DNA of 58,852 nucleotides. It comes from a virus. Position numbers and translations under genes: made by a program. Below the pieces are notes generated by a model that was not told the origin of the DNA, ran no database searches, and worked only from the letters and a program-made list of their open reading frames with translations. The stretch spans positions 5,151 to 64,002 of IMG/VR virus record IMGVR_UViG_3300030098_002040; one strand, given 5' to 3'. Numbering within the stretch: position 1 is the first letter of the stretch; each line of letters begins with the position of its first letter. Positions 33,339 through 43,663 of the stretch are shown piece after piece.

Positions 33339-36300
33339 TTAGACTTCTGAACTAGACCTCTTTCTAGGGGAGAAAGTGGCATTTAATTGAATATTTGTAA
33401 TGTTCACCGGATCTGGTGAATTACTTGTTATTGATATAAAACAATCGTTTGCATTAAGAAATACTTTCTGCGTAAACTCCCCCTGATAATCAGTTCCTAA
33501 AGTTTTTTCATACAATGGATCTATTCCTAAAATCTTTCGTTGAGATCTTGGACTATGTAATACTGTAGAAACAATAGCTCCTCTATCTAAAACATTAAGC
33601 CTATATTTACCAGTATTAAAATGTCTAGTATCAATAGATAATACTTTCATAACACCTTCAATAGTATTATTATTTTGATCTCTAAAAGTTGGAGGAGAAA
33701 TCATAGCAGCCATGCTAAAGTTTTCTCCTGCAACAAAATCTTGTAGTAAATAAGTAGCATTGTTTTCAATAGTTCCTATATCATATATAAAAAGATTTGA
33801 ATTTACAGATTCTAATGGTTCGTTTATAGTTCCACAATCTAATTGATTAAACTGCTGTAACCCATCAATATAATCTTGATCATATGCTACATCTGTTTCT
33901 CTTAATAAAGTCTGAGTATCAGTACTACTATCAGTTATAGAACCGTAATCAATAAAGACTTTGCTATAAGGAGGCAACATAAATTGATTTATACCTAATA
34001 ATTCTAAGACTGTAGTTTTAGGTGAGCCTTCTCCTTCTATAGTTCCAATAGAAGATACAAACTTTGTTCCAGTTTCTGGATCATCTATTTCATACCGTGC
34101 ATATCCGGGACCATAACTATAATTATAACATTTAATTGTATCTCCAGCTTTAAAGTCTCCAACACCTTCCCAATTTTCTCCTAATACAATCTCAAAGATG
34201 TTAGGATTATGATATGATAATTCAATAAAACTACGACCATCTGATCTTGATAATATTCTATAGTTTTCATTATTATCTAAAGCTTTAGGAAAAGACTGAA
34301 TTACTTTTCTACCTTTATTATTTCCCATATATACATGTGAATATTGGATAGTAAAAGAATACCCTGTTGCGGTAGAACTTTTTGCAGTACCGCTTTTCCA
34401 TTTTCCAATTGTCATATTTCTAGTTTTTTCAACTTCAGTAGGAATATTTCTAGAATCGTGCCAAGCTATTCCTTTATCATTAGTAGTATTTACTCCGCTA
34501 TCTCTTCTACTATTAATATATTCTTGTGGTCCAGAGTATAATCTGCCTAAATAATTACTTCCGTTCATATTTACAAAAGGTGCACCTTCTCCTCGAATTA
34601 CATTTTGTAAAACTTTTTCTAAATACTTATCTTTAGTTTCAGGAATTTCTCCCAAAACAACATTCTCAGTATAAGTTGTTCTTCCCTTTATACTATTATA
34701 GGAATTGCCTGTTGTAGTTTGAGATCTTGTATCATCTTTTCGTTTTTTTCTATTTGTTACAGGAAGATATTCAGAAGCAAAATACAATCTATTTAAAAAT
34801 CCTTCTGATATACCATCAGTATCTGTAGAAAACGATCCGCAAGTGCAAGGGTTGACAGTAGAATTTTGTATTACTTCGCTTCCTGCACTACCAATACTAC
34901 CACATGCAGTTGTTGAGTTACAATCACTATTGCCACAAGGACACCCAGTAAAAGCTATGGAAGTTATTGCTGGTTGAATATTTTTAGCAGCAACATATAA
35001 ATAAGAAGTAGCTTTTAATCTCCAAATTTTATAATATAATGGTTTACCATTTAGGAAAGCATCTTCTCCGTTACTAGTCTGTGCTCTACAAAGATCAGTA
35101 TCTAGCCATAAAGCTTTAATTGGTCCGCTGTATACTTCAGCAGGACCTTGAAATGGATTTGAAACTGAAACACCGCATTGAGTAACTTTCATTCCACAAC
35201 GATACAAACCTTTACCAAATTTACTACTTGATAAGTATTTACATATTCCATCAAAAGCATCTCCTGCCCAATCTAATAAAGTTTTTTCTTTAGCTTCAGG
35301 AGTTTCACCATTTGTTGAATATAATACTATATCTTGTGTTAAATTAGTTGCTTTAAAAAAATCATATTTTCGATAACAACTTTCTGGATCAAGTCCAGCT
35401 TCTGCTGCAAATGTATCAGCTCCTTCTAAAGAACCAATAGGTCCAAGACTAGGTTGAGTAAAAACCCTAAACCTACAATGACCATTAGCATAAAACGGAG
35501 CGTTGGGTTCGTTTTGATTGTAACCAATAACTCCATTTTGTTGCACACTGCATCTCATTCTTAATGTATTTCCTGTATCTTGATTAAACCAATGAGATGC
35601 TTTTCTATAATACTCATCAATATCATCACTACCATCGTATCCACTAGGAGTACAATCAGTACAACTACTAACATCTGATGCTTTAGGACAAAACCAACCT
35701 TTAGGATATTCTAAATTAAACAAAGGACCATGACCGCCTAAAAAATTTGTTTGAGGAAATTCATTTATATTAGAAATACAATCTCCAGTATGACACGTTG
35801 GAATACCTCCCGGACTAGTACAAGTTTTAGACAAAATAGCTCCGGGTTGCCATCCACTTACTGATGTTTTAATTCCAGTTGTTGTAGCCCAAGATCCTCC
35901 ATAATAATAATCTGAAAAATTACCCGGAAGTTCATTGCAGCCCATTAAAGTTCCTGAAGTATCGTATTGTGTATCATTAGCATGATCAGAGGGCCATGTA
36001 TCTTCGTTTATACAAGGTGGACAAGTGTTATCGCTACAAGGAGTATCGCAACCACAGGGTTCTTGAGGACAAAGCCCAGCTCTTGGCGTTCCTGCTGGAC
36101 ATACATCCTCCCCATTGTCACATTCAGCGTTGCATGCTTCAATACCATCACAACAACAACAAGTAGGAAGACCATCAGCAGCACCGCATCCTAAATCTTT
36201 ACAAGATTCTCCAGCATGAAGCGTACCTTCTGGACAACATGGTCCTCGTCCTCCGATATTACCATCTTCATCTTGACAACAATATCCAATTGCATCGCCA

Positions 36301-39300
36301 GTATCAGGATCGACAAACTCACATGGAAGTGTACCATCCGAACAAGGACAACATTCTACGCCACCAAATTTACTAGCCCCTTCTCCTGCTGCTGCTGATC
36401 CTTGAGGACAACAAGGAGGCTCACTCCCGTCATCACAACAAGTATCATCGCATTGACAGCCACAACAAACGGTATCAGGACAATTACCACATCCTCCATA
36501 ATGTTGACAACTTTCATCTGAACTTCCATCTTCACAACAACAAGGTTTTGGAAATCCATCAGGACAACAACCTTCCATTGGAGCAGGATCTCCGCTATCG
36601 CAGAAACCGTAAGGATTACAATGAGAAACACCAGACTCGGTATCGCCACATCCTCCGCTAGGACATTCGTATCCTGCTAAAAGCGTACCTTCAGGACAAC
36701 ATTCTGCTCCCGGAGTATTACCGTAAGGACAAGTTTCATATTGATATATTCTATTAACATAAATTCTATGCGGTCGTTTATATAATATTGGATTATCTGG
36801 ATCTGTTATATCTTCAAAAATAATTTCATTTTCAAATAGAACTGTTTCGTCACAAGTGACACATAATTCATCGTATCTATTTTTTAATTTTTCTTTATTG
36901 ATTATACTAAATATACGAGTACGATCTAAGAATGTTCCTTCGGCATCTAGACTTCCAGAATTAAACAACTCATATCCAGAACCAGCTGGATCAAAATAAT
37001 AATCTGGAGTATCTCCATCTTCCCAAGCTAAAAAGTTATCTTCTGAAGTATAATCTGATATATAAGCATTAATTTTTCTATTATCAGCCCCTTCATTTAT
37101 AATAGACCATTCAAAAAAATCTGCTTGTCCTGTAAATACTTGACCACTAGAATCTATAGTAGCATAAGTTACATACATATCGGGCGATATAGACAAAGAG
37201 TTAGGCTCAAAGAAATAATTTCTTTCAACAGATCTTCTATCAGTCCGTGGTGTTGCAGGACCATCGCTATTCATATTCATTTTCTGTATAAATATACTTG
37301 TTCTTGGATTTGTTCCATAAGCATCTGTCCAAGATCTAGCGACTGTTATAAATATTTCGTTATCATATTCTTTAATATTTAAAACTTTAGAATTTTGTGG
37401 TAAAATCCATCTAAAGAAAGCATTTTGTGCAGCCCTATCCCCTTCCCATCTATTAACATATACATATAGATGATTTTGAAATTCTTTATCTACCATAATA
37501 ATCATATCTTTATTAGGCAATGCTTCTATAGTAGATATTTCTTTTGGTAAATATCCTTCAGCATGTTTACTAACTTCAACTGCTTGATTAACAGAGGCAG
37601 CAGAACTAGAAAAATATAAAAATAATTTATGAGGTGCAAAGAAATATACTTGAGATCCCATAGTTACTGGAGATATTAAAGGTGCGGTTGAATAAAAAGA
37701 AGAAGGAGCAAGCTTTGCAGTAAAAGGAGTAATTTGATTTTCAGATCCAAGTAATTCATATTGTGTATCGCTTAGAGTATTAACAAATATAAAATCTTTA
37801 AAAGGAGTAATACTTGCAATAGAACTAGACTCTGCTGATCCAGTTCTTACATCAATAGGATCTGTATCTACTATATTATCAGGATCATTTAACCAAAGAT
37901 TAAAGTAATCGTTAGAGGCTGAAGAAAATAAAGTATCATCAGAAGCAAACCATAGTCTGTTTCTCCATACACACATGTCAGTTATTTTAGCCTTTGCTCC
38001 ATTTTCAAATACCAAAGGACCTTTATTTGTTTCTTTAGTTCCGCTTGTTCTTAATTTCCAATCAGGATATTTTAGTACCCATTTATTTTCAGCAGTTACA
38101 TAATCTAAAATAATAGGCATAGAGACTTTATCAAACATGCAATCGCCATCTTGAGTTCGTACTCGTTCAAAAAACGGCTCACGATCTACATCAACTGTTC
38201 TATAATATCCAGAAGGTTGGCTTCCAAAAGATTCTCTAGTATACCATATTTTTCCAAACCCAGCTGTTGATCCAGTTTCTCCAGAAATAGTAGCTAAATG
38301 ATTATTAGCACCGTTTACATTTCTATCATCATCGGCAGCAGGAGGTAAAGGAATTTTAGAAAAGTTTTGTACTGATTGTCCTAATACTTCCTCTGATCTA
38401 ATATCTTTATTAATAGCAATCGGTGTTGTATTTCCCTGTCCATCTCTACTAGGGGTAATAGAAGCACTAAAAACAGGTCCAGAACTTTCGGCACTTTCAA
38501 CAGAAGCAACTGATATAGAGAAATCATAGTTTTCTTCTGACTCAAAAATTATTTTAGTATCTGTACCTGATACTTCGAGCCTTGCTGTTTCAAAAGGATA
38601 ACTGCTATCCTCTTTTGGGAATAGAATTAAATCTTTATACAAAGATCGTGTAACATCTTTTGCAGTTCTAGGGTAATTAACTTCAACATTTCCTGATGTA
38701 TTAGTAAAAGTCAAAGCATCAATTGAAGCGGTAAAACTTCCTGACTTTAAACTTGCATCAGCTTCAGGAGCAATAGCAGTTAAAGTATTATTTGTCCAAG
38801 TCCATGTTACTACAAGACTTCTAAAGTTATCTATATTTCCTATACTATCAGCAGCAATAGTAGTTTCAAACCTTGCTTTCTCTCCACCTTCTACATTTCT
38901 AGCAGTAAGATAAGTAATATCTTCTCCCGGAAATCCTTGAACAAATCCCGCATTAACCCTTTTGTTTAAAATAAACATAGAAGAACCAAAGGGTATTGTT
39001 TTTAACCGTTCTTCTGAATTATATTCATTGCTTTTATCTTTTATATAATTACTAAAACTAACTTGATCTGTACTTGATATACTAGAAGTATCCACAATTT
39101 CTTTTGTTACATTAGAATTTTCATCTACTTTAAAAACAGTAATAAGATCATCAAAATCATCAGACGAAGAATTAATAGCTATTAAAAATCTTTCATCTTC
39201 GTCTAAATTTAACCAACTAAAATGTATATCATCTGAACTACTTGACAAAGGAATATCTAAAGCACCGTCTCGGTCACTATCTTCTTGTATTGTCCCTTGT

Positions 39301-39467
39301 ACAAACTTAAATCCATTACGTTTCTCTAAAGATTTTTCTAAAGTTACTAAACAATTATCTAATTGTTGAGCTTCGTTTAGTTGTCTTTTACTAGGAGGAG
39401 TTCTTCCAACGCCTCCACTAAGAGAATTAATTGGCAATGTAACTTTTTGAGATCTTTTTTTAGCCAT
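33339..39467 (-). CDS. Tail tubular protein B (T7 gp12-like nozzle) with cysteine-rich insert, 2042 aa
   Basis: The N-terminus (SLSGGVGRTPPSKRQ, then QQLDNCLVTLEKSLEKRNGF) matches the T7 gp12 pattern that begins the tail nozzle propeller. T7 gp12 is 794 aa, so this is over twice as long. About residues 909-1276 (nt ~35640-36740) form an insert dominated by Cys, Gly and Pro, with at least four imperfect copies of CCPxGTxxAG. More Cys-rich patches follow to ~1545. The C-terminal part returns to ordinary beta-rich tail sequence. It overlaps the gp11-like gene by eight bases. The insert may form disulfide- or metal-stabilised appendages on the nozzle. Confidence 0.85.
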   Translation of the reverse strand: MAKKRSQKVTLPINSLSGGVGRTPPSKRQLNEAQQLDNCLVTLEKSLEKRNGFKFVQGTIQEDSDRDGALDIPLSSSSDDIHFSWLNLDEDERFLIAINSSSDDFDDLITVFKVDENSNVTKEIVDTSSISSTDQVSFSNYIKDKSNEYNSEERLKTIPFGSSMFILNKRVNAGFVQGFPGEDITYLTARNVEGGEKARFETTIAADSIGNIDNFRSLVVTWTWTNNTLTAIAPEADASLKSGSFTASIDALTFTNTSGNVEVNYPRTAKDVTRSLYKDLILFPKEDSSYPFETARLEVSGTDTKIIFESEENYDFSISVASVESAESSGPVFSASITPSRDGQGNTTPIAINKDIRSEEVLGQSVQNFSKIPLPPAADDDRNVNGANNHLATISGETGSTAGFGKIWYTRESFGSQPSGYYRTVDVDREPFFERVRTQDGDCMFDKVSMPIILDYVTAENKWVLKYPDWKLRTSGTKETNKGPLVFENGAKAKITDMCVWRNRLWFASDDTLFSSASNDYFNLWLNDPDNIVDTDPIDVRTGSAESSSIASITPFKDFIFVNTLSDTQYELLGSENQITPFTAKLAPSSFYSTAPLISPVTMGSQVYFFAPHKLFLYFSSSAASVNQAVEVSKHAEGYLPKEISTIEALPNKDMIIMVDKEFQNHLYVYVNRWEGDRAAQNAFFRWILPQNSKVLNIKEYDNEIFITVARSWTDAYGTNPRTSIFIQKMNMNSDGPATPRTDRRSVERNYFFEPNSLSISPDMYVTYATIDSSGQVFTGQADFFEWSIINEGADNRKINAYISDYTSEDNFLAWEDGDTPDYYFDPAGSGYELFNSGSLDAEGTFLDRTRIFSIINKEKLKNRYDELCVTCDETVLFENEIIFEDITDPDNPILYKRPHRIYVNRIYQYETCPYGNTPGAECCPEGTLLAGYECPSGGCGDTESGVSHCNPYGFCDSGDPAPMEGCCPDGFPKPCCCEDGSSDESCQHYGGCGNCPDTVCCGCQCDDTCCDDGSEPPCCPQGSAAAGEGASKFGGVECCPCSDGTLPCEFVDPDTGDAIGYCCQDEDGNIGGRGPCCPEGTLHAGESCKDLGCGAADGLPTCCCCDGIEACNAECDNGEDVCPAGTPRAGLCPQEPCGCDTPCSDNTCPPCINEDTWPSDHANDTQYDTSGTLMGCNELPGNFSDYYYGGSWATTTGIKTSVSGWQPGAILSKTCTSPGGIPTCHTGDCISNINEFPQTNFLGGHGPLFNLEYPKGWFCPKASDVSSCTDCTPSGYDGSDDIDEYYRKASHWFNQDTGNTLRMRCSVQQNGVIGYNQNEPNAPFYANGHCRFRVFTQPSLGPIGSLEGADTFAAEAGLDPESCYRKYDFFKATNLTQDIVLYSTNGETPEAKEKTLLDWAGDAFDGICKYLSSSKFGKGLYRCGMKVTQCGVSVSNPFQGPAEVYSGPIKALWLDTDLCRAQTSNGEDAFLNGKPLYYKIWRLKATSYLYVAAKNIQPAITSIAFTGCPCGNSDCNSTTACGSIGSAGSEVIQNSTVNPCTCGSFSTDTDGISEGFLNRLYFASEYLPVTNRKKRKDDTRSQTTTGNSYNSIKGRTTYTENVVLGEIPETKDKYLEKVLQNVIRGEGAPFVNMNGSNYLGRLYSGPQEYINSRRDSGVNTTNDKGIAWHDSRNIPTEVEKTRNMTIGKWKSGTAKSSTATGYSFTIQYSHVYMGNNKGRKVIQSFPKALDNNENYRILSRSDGRSFIELSYHNPNIFEIVLGENWEGVGDFKAGDTIKCYNYSYGPGYARYEIDDPETGTKFVSSIGTIEGEGSPKTTVLELLGINQFMLPPYSKVFIDYGSITDSSTDTQTLLRETDVAYDQDYIDGLQQFNQLDCGTINEPLESVNSNLFIYDIGTIENNATYLLQDFVAGENFSMAAMISPPTFRDQNNNTIEGVMKVLSIDTRHFNTGKYRLNVLDRGAIVSTVLHSPRSQRKILGIDPLYEKTLGTDYQGEFTQKVFLNANDCFISITSNSPDPVNITNIQLNATFSPRKRSSSEV
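35640..36740 (-). repeat. Region coding imperfect Cys-Gly-Pro repeats in the nozzle protein
   Basis: Translates to repeated units built on CCPEGTLLAG, CCPDGFPKPC, CCPQGSAAAG, CCPEGTLHAG and VCPAGTPRAG, spaced roughly 25-75 residues apart and separated by CxC and CCCC clusters. Codons differ between copies, so these are old, diverged duplications. Confidence 0.7.
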
Positions 39468-42400
39468 CAGGTAGTCCTCTCCATTGTCTTCTTACCCATG
39501 CATCATTGTATCCTCTGTTTCTATTTCTGTAAACAGCCTTATAAACATTTGGATCACCAGTTGTTAATATATTTTTATTATGATCAGTAATATCTTTAGC
39601 CTTAGCATTTAATTTAGTTTCCATTTCTCGCTGAGCTAATAAACTATCTACATTTAAATCTCCTACAGTTATTCTTTGATACTCTCTAACCGCAGTATCT
39701 ATAATCGAAGTTTGCATAGCGGTATCTATTGCTTCCCAAGGAATAAAATATATAACTTCTACATTTCTTCCATCTGTAACTTTTGTAGTATCCCAACTTA
39801 ATGTATCATTAGTTAAGTTTTTTAAATATATTTTCTTTTCACTTTGATTAAAGTAATCAGCACCATCTATTAATATATTATCAGCATCGTATTCATAATC
39901 ACCTTCATCATATCCATTTATATATCTTGCAGATAAAATAGTTTTACTAGTAGGTCCAGTTTCAAGATCAAATATTTCAGCATTTTCTTGTAATATTATT
40001 TTATCTGATGCTAAATTAATAGGTAAAGAATAACTTGCTGTTGTTCCTGCCTTATCAGTATACGATACAGAGACAGTATCATTAGTACTATACTTTTGTC
40101 CAGAAGATACTAATGTAACTTCAGACGGTTGAACATTAGAAACTTTGGTAATATCAAATACACTAGAAACATACGAGCGTGTAATAGCAGTAGTATCTGA
40201 ATCAAGTTTAACTCTCATACCTTTGGTTATTATATCCGAAGTATCATCTTGTTGATCATTAACTGCATATACTAAACCGCTTACAATAGGATTGGCATCC
40301 CCTCCTACAGTTCCTCGAACATTAAAGTTTGTGCCATCTTGAATAACAGGACTGCCAGTAGCAGAAACAGTTTGAGTAACAGCAAACTCTGTAAGATTAG
40401 TAGTTACGGTAGGATAATTAGTATCATCATCTACCATTTCATTGCTATATCCCCAACCATAACTAGTAAAGGCATCAGAACCAACGTGATCGGTTTTATC
40501 TTTATATCGTAAAGTTAATCCTGAAATAGCCCCATCTGTAACTTCTGCTGCTCTAAAAACCACAGGTATTGTAGACGAAGCAGGAGATTTTACAGTAAGA
40601 ACATCCCCAACTACATATCCAGTTCCCGGATTTACAAAAGAAAAGTCAGATATAACACCGTTTAAAACTTCACTAATATATAAACTAGCTCTTGCATCTA
40701 CACCACTAGTAAAAGCGGAGGCTACAGAGCCACTAATATGATCATTAAATCCACCTCCTACAGTAATAGTAGTATTACCAGCTGTACCACGAGCTACTTG
40801 TGTTATAGTTAATACATTAGAAGAAGCCCCAGATATTGCAACAGTAAATCTACTAGTGCCGTGTCCATTAGAATGATCAATAGCAGCCTTTAAAGCAGTT
40901 GCCATTTCAGCATGTGTAGGACTTCCATCAACTGCAAAAGCAATATTATCATTTGCAAGGACTGTGCCATTGGCAGAAGAACTTGCTTCGTATGTTTTAG
41001 TTGTGCCATCAGTAGATATTAATTGAATAGTTGCAGCAAGATCACATCCTTCACTAAAAGTAAAAGAAACTGATGCAGCAGTTCCCGCAGAAGTATCGTT
41101 TATTTCGTATTCTTGAGTAGTAGAGGCAGCATAATTTGCACCATTATGAACAAGAGTAGCTGTTTCAACCACTCCAGTATATAAAGTTTCGTCATCAGCA
41201 GCATTGTAAGTGCTATTACCATCCTTTGTATAAAAGAAAAAGGACGGAGCAAAGTTTGATTCAGCACTTAAAGCTCCACTTGTTGGATAAGAAGGATCAG
41301 CTACTGTATTTTTATTAGTACTAGTTATTTCTCTTTTCATTTTTAAAAGAGGACCTGTAATAGCTCTTGTGCTTATTGGAGCACCCGCAGAACCATGAGT
41401 AGTACTGGTTACATCAGCATCAATATAACCTAAATTAATTGTTAAAGCTACAGATTCAACTCCTCCGGTTACTCTTTCTAGTTTAAAACTATGTGCTGTT
41501 CCTGTTGCTGCTTCTTTTTCATACCCATACCCACTATCCACAATACATTCAATATCAACATTACCATCAGAATCTTCGAGCCCTTGAACAATTGCATTCT
41601 TAACGTCTGTTCCTGTATCCCAAACAATATAATATAACTGACGACCCGCACTACCAGTACCGTAATCAAAACCATAGCTACCCCCAGTTGCTCCAACCAT
41701 GTTTTTTAATCCAAGTGCGTTTAGATGTCCAATAGAACCGACATCATCATTTGTTGTGCCACCGTGCCATAGCCCTTCTCCTCTATAATCAGAAGAAGCT
41801 GGCATAGTTTTAATTTTTTGTATGCCCAAAGCAGATACAATAGATCTTCCAGACTTATGATCAGATGCTGCTATAGTATAACTAAAGCTTTTCTTTTTCT
41901 GAGCGGTACTTGTTTTAGCAGGAACTGAAGTGGCATCAGGAAAATCAAATGTAATAACATCTCCTGTTTCCCAACCATATCCTCCGTCTACTAATTGAAC
42001 ATCTATTATTTTATCTGCTATTTCAATAAATTTAACTTTACATTTTGCTCCAGCTGAACTTGCTGTAGTAGAAGTTAAAATAGTACCAAGAAATCCAGTA
42101 GCTGTATAAGCAGCAGTACCATCGCTAGTTAAGTTTTTAGATATTTGATAATTAAATATAGTAGGATTTAATACTTTAGTATTGACATACCCTTGTATTT
42201 GACAATGATAAGAATTACCATCGTCTCCTGTATAACTTGTAGGTAATGTATAGTTTCTAGATGTACCGTCTAATTGAGCAACAGCAGCATCAAAAGTGTA
42301 CCACGTTCCCGCAGTAAATTTATCAGAATCTAATTCACCGGCATCTTCTAAACAAAGACTTGTATTACTATCAGACTCGATATCTGGAGGTAATACATTA

Positions 42401-43566
42401 TTTTTAATAGTAGTTGTTACTGTTGATCTACTTGTTGAACTTAAATCAGCATAACTACTTTGATAAGGAGGGAATAGAACATAAGTTCCTGCTGAATTAA
42501 GTTTCCCTCTGTCTTTAAAATCTCCTAAAGTTTTAACAACTCCATCAGATAATGTTAAATTAACTCTTGCATTTTTACCTGTTCCTGATCCACTTAAATA
42601 TTCAATACTTTGATTGCTTACTTTTTTAGCATCGTAGTTAGCACCGGGATATGATTTGGTATTTGTAGTAGAAATATTCCAAAAGTTATTAGTTGCATTA
42701 GTTACAGAAGTGCTTGTATCTAAAAGAACACTAGAATTTGTTTTCTGCGGAGCAGTAGATGCTGAGCCATCTTCAAAGAATTTTAAGGCTCCATCACTAG
42801 CAGTAACCACACACTGTACTCCACCGGCATTATATTCTTCAGCACCCCAACAACTAGTATTACTGGTAGTATTAGCAGCACTTACTGAATCCCAGATCCA
42901 TCTACCAGCACCAGAAATAAGAGGAGTTTCAAAATTATAAGTACCACCATGATTACTATGGGCTCCAAAGGTAGCAGCAACTGGTTTAATTCTAACAATA
43001 TCTCCAGTAGTAAATCCACTTCCGCTATACTGCGGATCAATACTAAAGCTTTCACATACTCCCATAAGATACGCAACATCCGCAGTGATTCCTGTTTCTG
43101 TTCCATTTAATGTTTTTACTTTAACAGCATCAGAAGTTGTAGTAGTTCCAAACATATTAGAAACAGCATCATGTCCTGAGTCGCCTTCTTTTATTTGTTT
43201 AATCCAGTTCTTACCAAATGAAGATAGTATTAAACCATCAGAAGCAATAGTATTTGCAGTAAACTTAACATCAATTTCCAAGCCAGTATCAAAAGTAAAT
43301 CTTGAAGCTGAACCTGAATCTAGTATTGCGGTATTAGTTGTTGTAGTAGTAGGCAATCCTATACTTATAACTGAACCATGAAAAAACTTTTTAATATCTT
43401 TATTATGTAATATGCCCCTTAACTGATAGTCTCTAACAGTTTCATTAAAAACATATTTAGCTATCGTCAAATCAACGGCTTGTTCATCTTCAAGCCCTGT
43501 AACCATTTGCTCCCCACTGTTGAGGAGCATTCTATTAATAGCTTCTAACTTAGAAATCATTCCCAT
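39460..43566 (-). CDS. Tail tubular protein A (T7 gp11-like adaptor) with very large insertion, 1368 aa
   Basis: The first ~65 residues (SKLEAINRMLLNSGE, then VTGLEDEQAVDLTIAKYVFNE) and the last ~110 (AMQTSIIDTAVREYQRITVG, then an Arg-rich end) match the two halves of a gp11-type gatekeeper protein, which is only 196 aa in T7. Between them is an insert of ~1150 residues. It is Ser/Thr/Gly/Asp-rich, beta-predicted, and contains several copies of a G-x-G-Y/F-x-x-G-D-x-h motif (GSGFTTGDIVRI, GGYGWETGDVITF, GTGYVVGDVLTV). The start is ATG with GGAG upstream, right after the capsid terminator. The insert probably forms lateral fibres or a collar around the tail. Confidence 0.82.
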   Translation of the reverse strand: MGMISKLEAINRMLLNSGEQMVTGLEDEQAVDLTIAKYVFNETVRDYQLRGILHNKDIKKFFHGSVISIGLPTTTTTNTAILDSGSASRFTFDTGLEIDVKFTANTIASDGLILSSFGKNWIKQIKEGDSGHDAVSNMFGTTTTSDAVKVKTLNGTETGITADVAYLMGVCESFSIDPQYSGSGFTTGDIVRIKPVAATFGAHSNHGGTYNFETPLISGAGRWIWDSVSAANTTSNTSCWGAEEYNAGGVQCVVTASDGALKFFEDGSASTAPQKTNSSVLLDTSTSVTNATNNFWNISTTNTKSYPGANYDAKKVSNQSIEYLSGSGTGKNARVNLTLSDGVVKTLGDFKDRGKLNSAGTYVLFPPYQSSYADLSSTSRSTVTTTIKNNVLPPDIESDSNTSLCLEDAGELDSDKFTAGTWYTFDAAVAQLDGTSRNYTLPTSYTGDDGNSYHCQIQGYVNTKVLNPTIFNYQISKNLTSDGTAAYTATGFLGTILTSTTASSAGAKCKVKFIEIADKIIDVQLVDGGYGWETGDVITFDFPDATSVPAKTSTAQKKKSFSYTIAASDHKSGRSIVSALGIQKIKTMPASSDYRGEGLWHGGTTNDDVGSIGHLNALGLKNMVGATGGSYGFDYGTGSAGRQLYYIVWDTGTDVKNAIVQGLEDSDGNVDIECIVDSGYGYEKEAATGTAHSFKLERVTGGVESVALTINLGYIDADVTSTTHGSAGAPISTRAITGPLLKMKREITSTNKNTVADPSYPTSGALSAESNFAPSFFFYTKDGNSTYNAADDETLYTGVVETATLVHNGANYAASTTQEYEINDTSAGTAASVSFTFSEGCDLAATIQLISTDGTTKTYEASSSANGTVLANDNIAFAVDGSPTHAEMATALKAAIDHSNGHGTSRFTVAISGASSNVLTITQVARGTAGNTTITVGGGFNDHISGSVASAFTSGVDARASLYISEVLNGVISDFSFVNPGTGYVVGDVLTVKSPASSTIPVVFRAAEVTDGAISGLTLRYKDKTDHVGSDAFTSYGWGYSNEMVDDDTNYPTVTTNLTEFAVTQTVSATGSPVIQDGTNFNVRGTVGGDANPIVSGLVYAVNDQQDDTSDIITKGMRVKLDSDTTAITRSYVSSVFDITKVSNVQPSEVTLVSSGQKYSTNDTVSVSYTDKAGTTASYSLPINLASDKIILQENAEIFDLETGPTSKTILSARYINGYDEGDYEYDADNILIDGADYFNQSEKKIYLKNLTNDTLSWDTTKVTDGRNVEVIYFIPWEAIDTAMQTSIIDTAVREYQRITVGDLNVDSLLAQREMETKLNAKAKDITDHNKNILTTGDPNVYKAVYRNRNRGYNDAWVRRQWRGLPDG

Positions 43567-43589
43567 TATAGTGCTCCTTATAAAAAACT

Positions 43590-43623
43590 AAAAACCCACT
43601 CTCCCCTTTCGAGGAGAGAGGGC
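43590..43623 (-). terminator. Intrinsic terminator after the major capsid gene
   Basis: Minus strand: stem CCCTCTCTCC / GGGGAGAG-T-GGG with loop TCGAAA, then TTTTT at 43594-43590. It sits about 40 bases past the capsid stop. T7 has a terminator at the equivalent place after gene 10, which sets capsid protein above downstream genes. Confidence 0.85.
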
Positions 43624-43663
43624 GAATGTCAATATAATATTATAAATTAAAATAATATAATTA

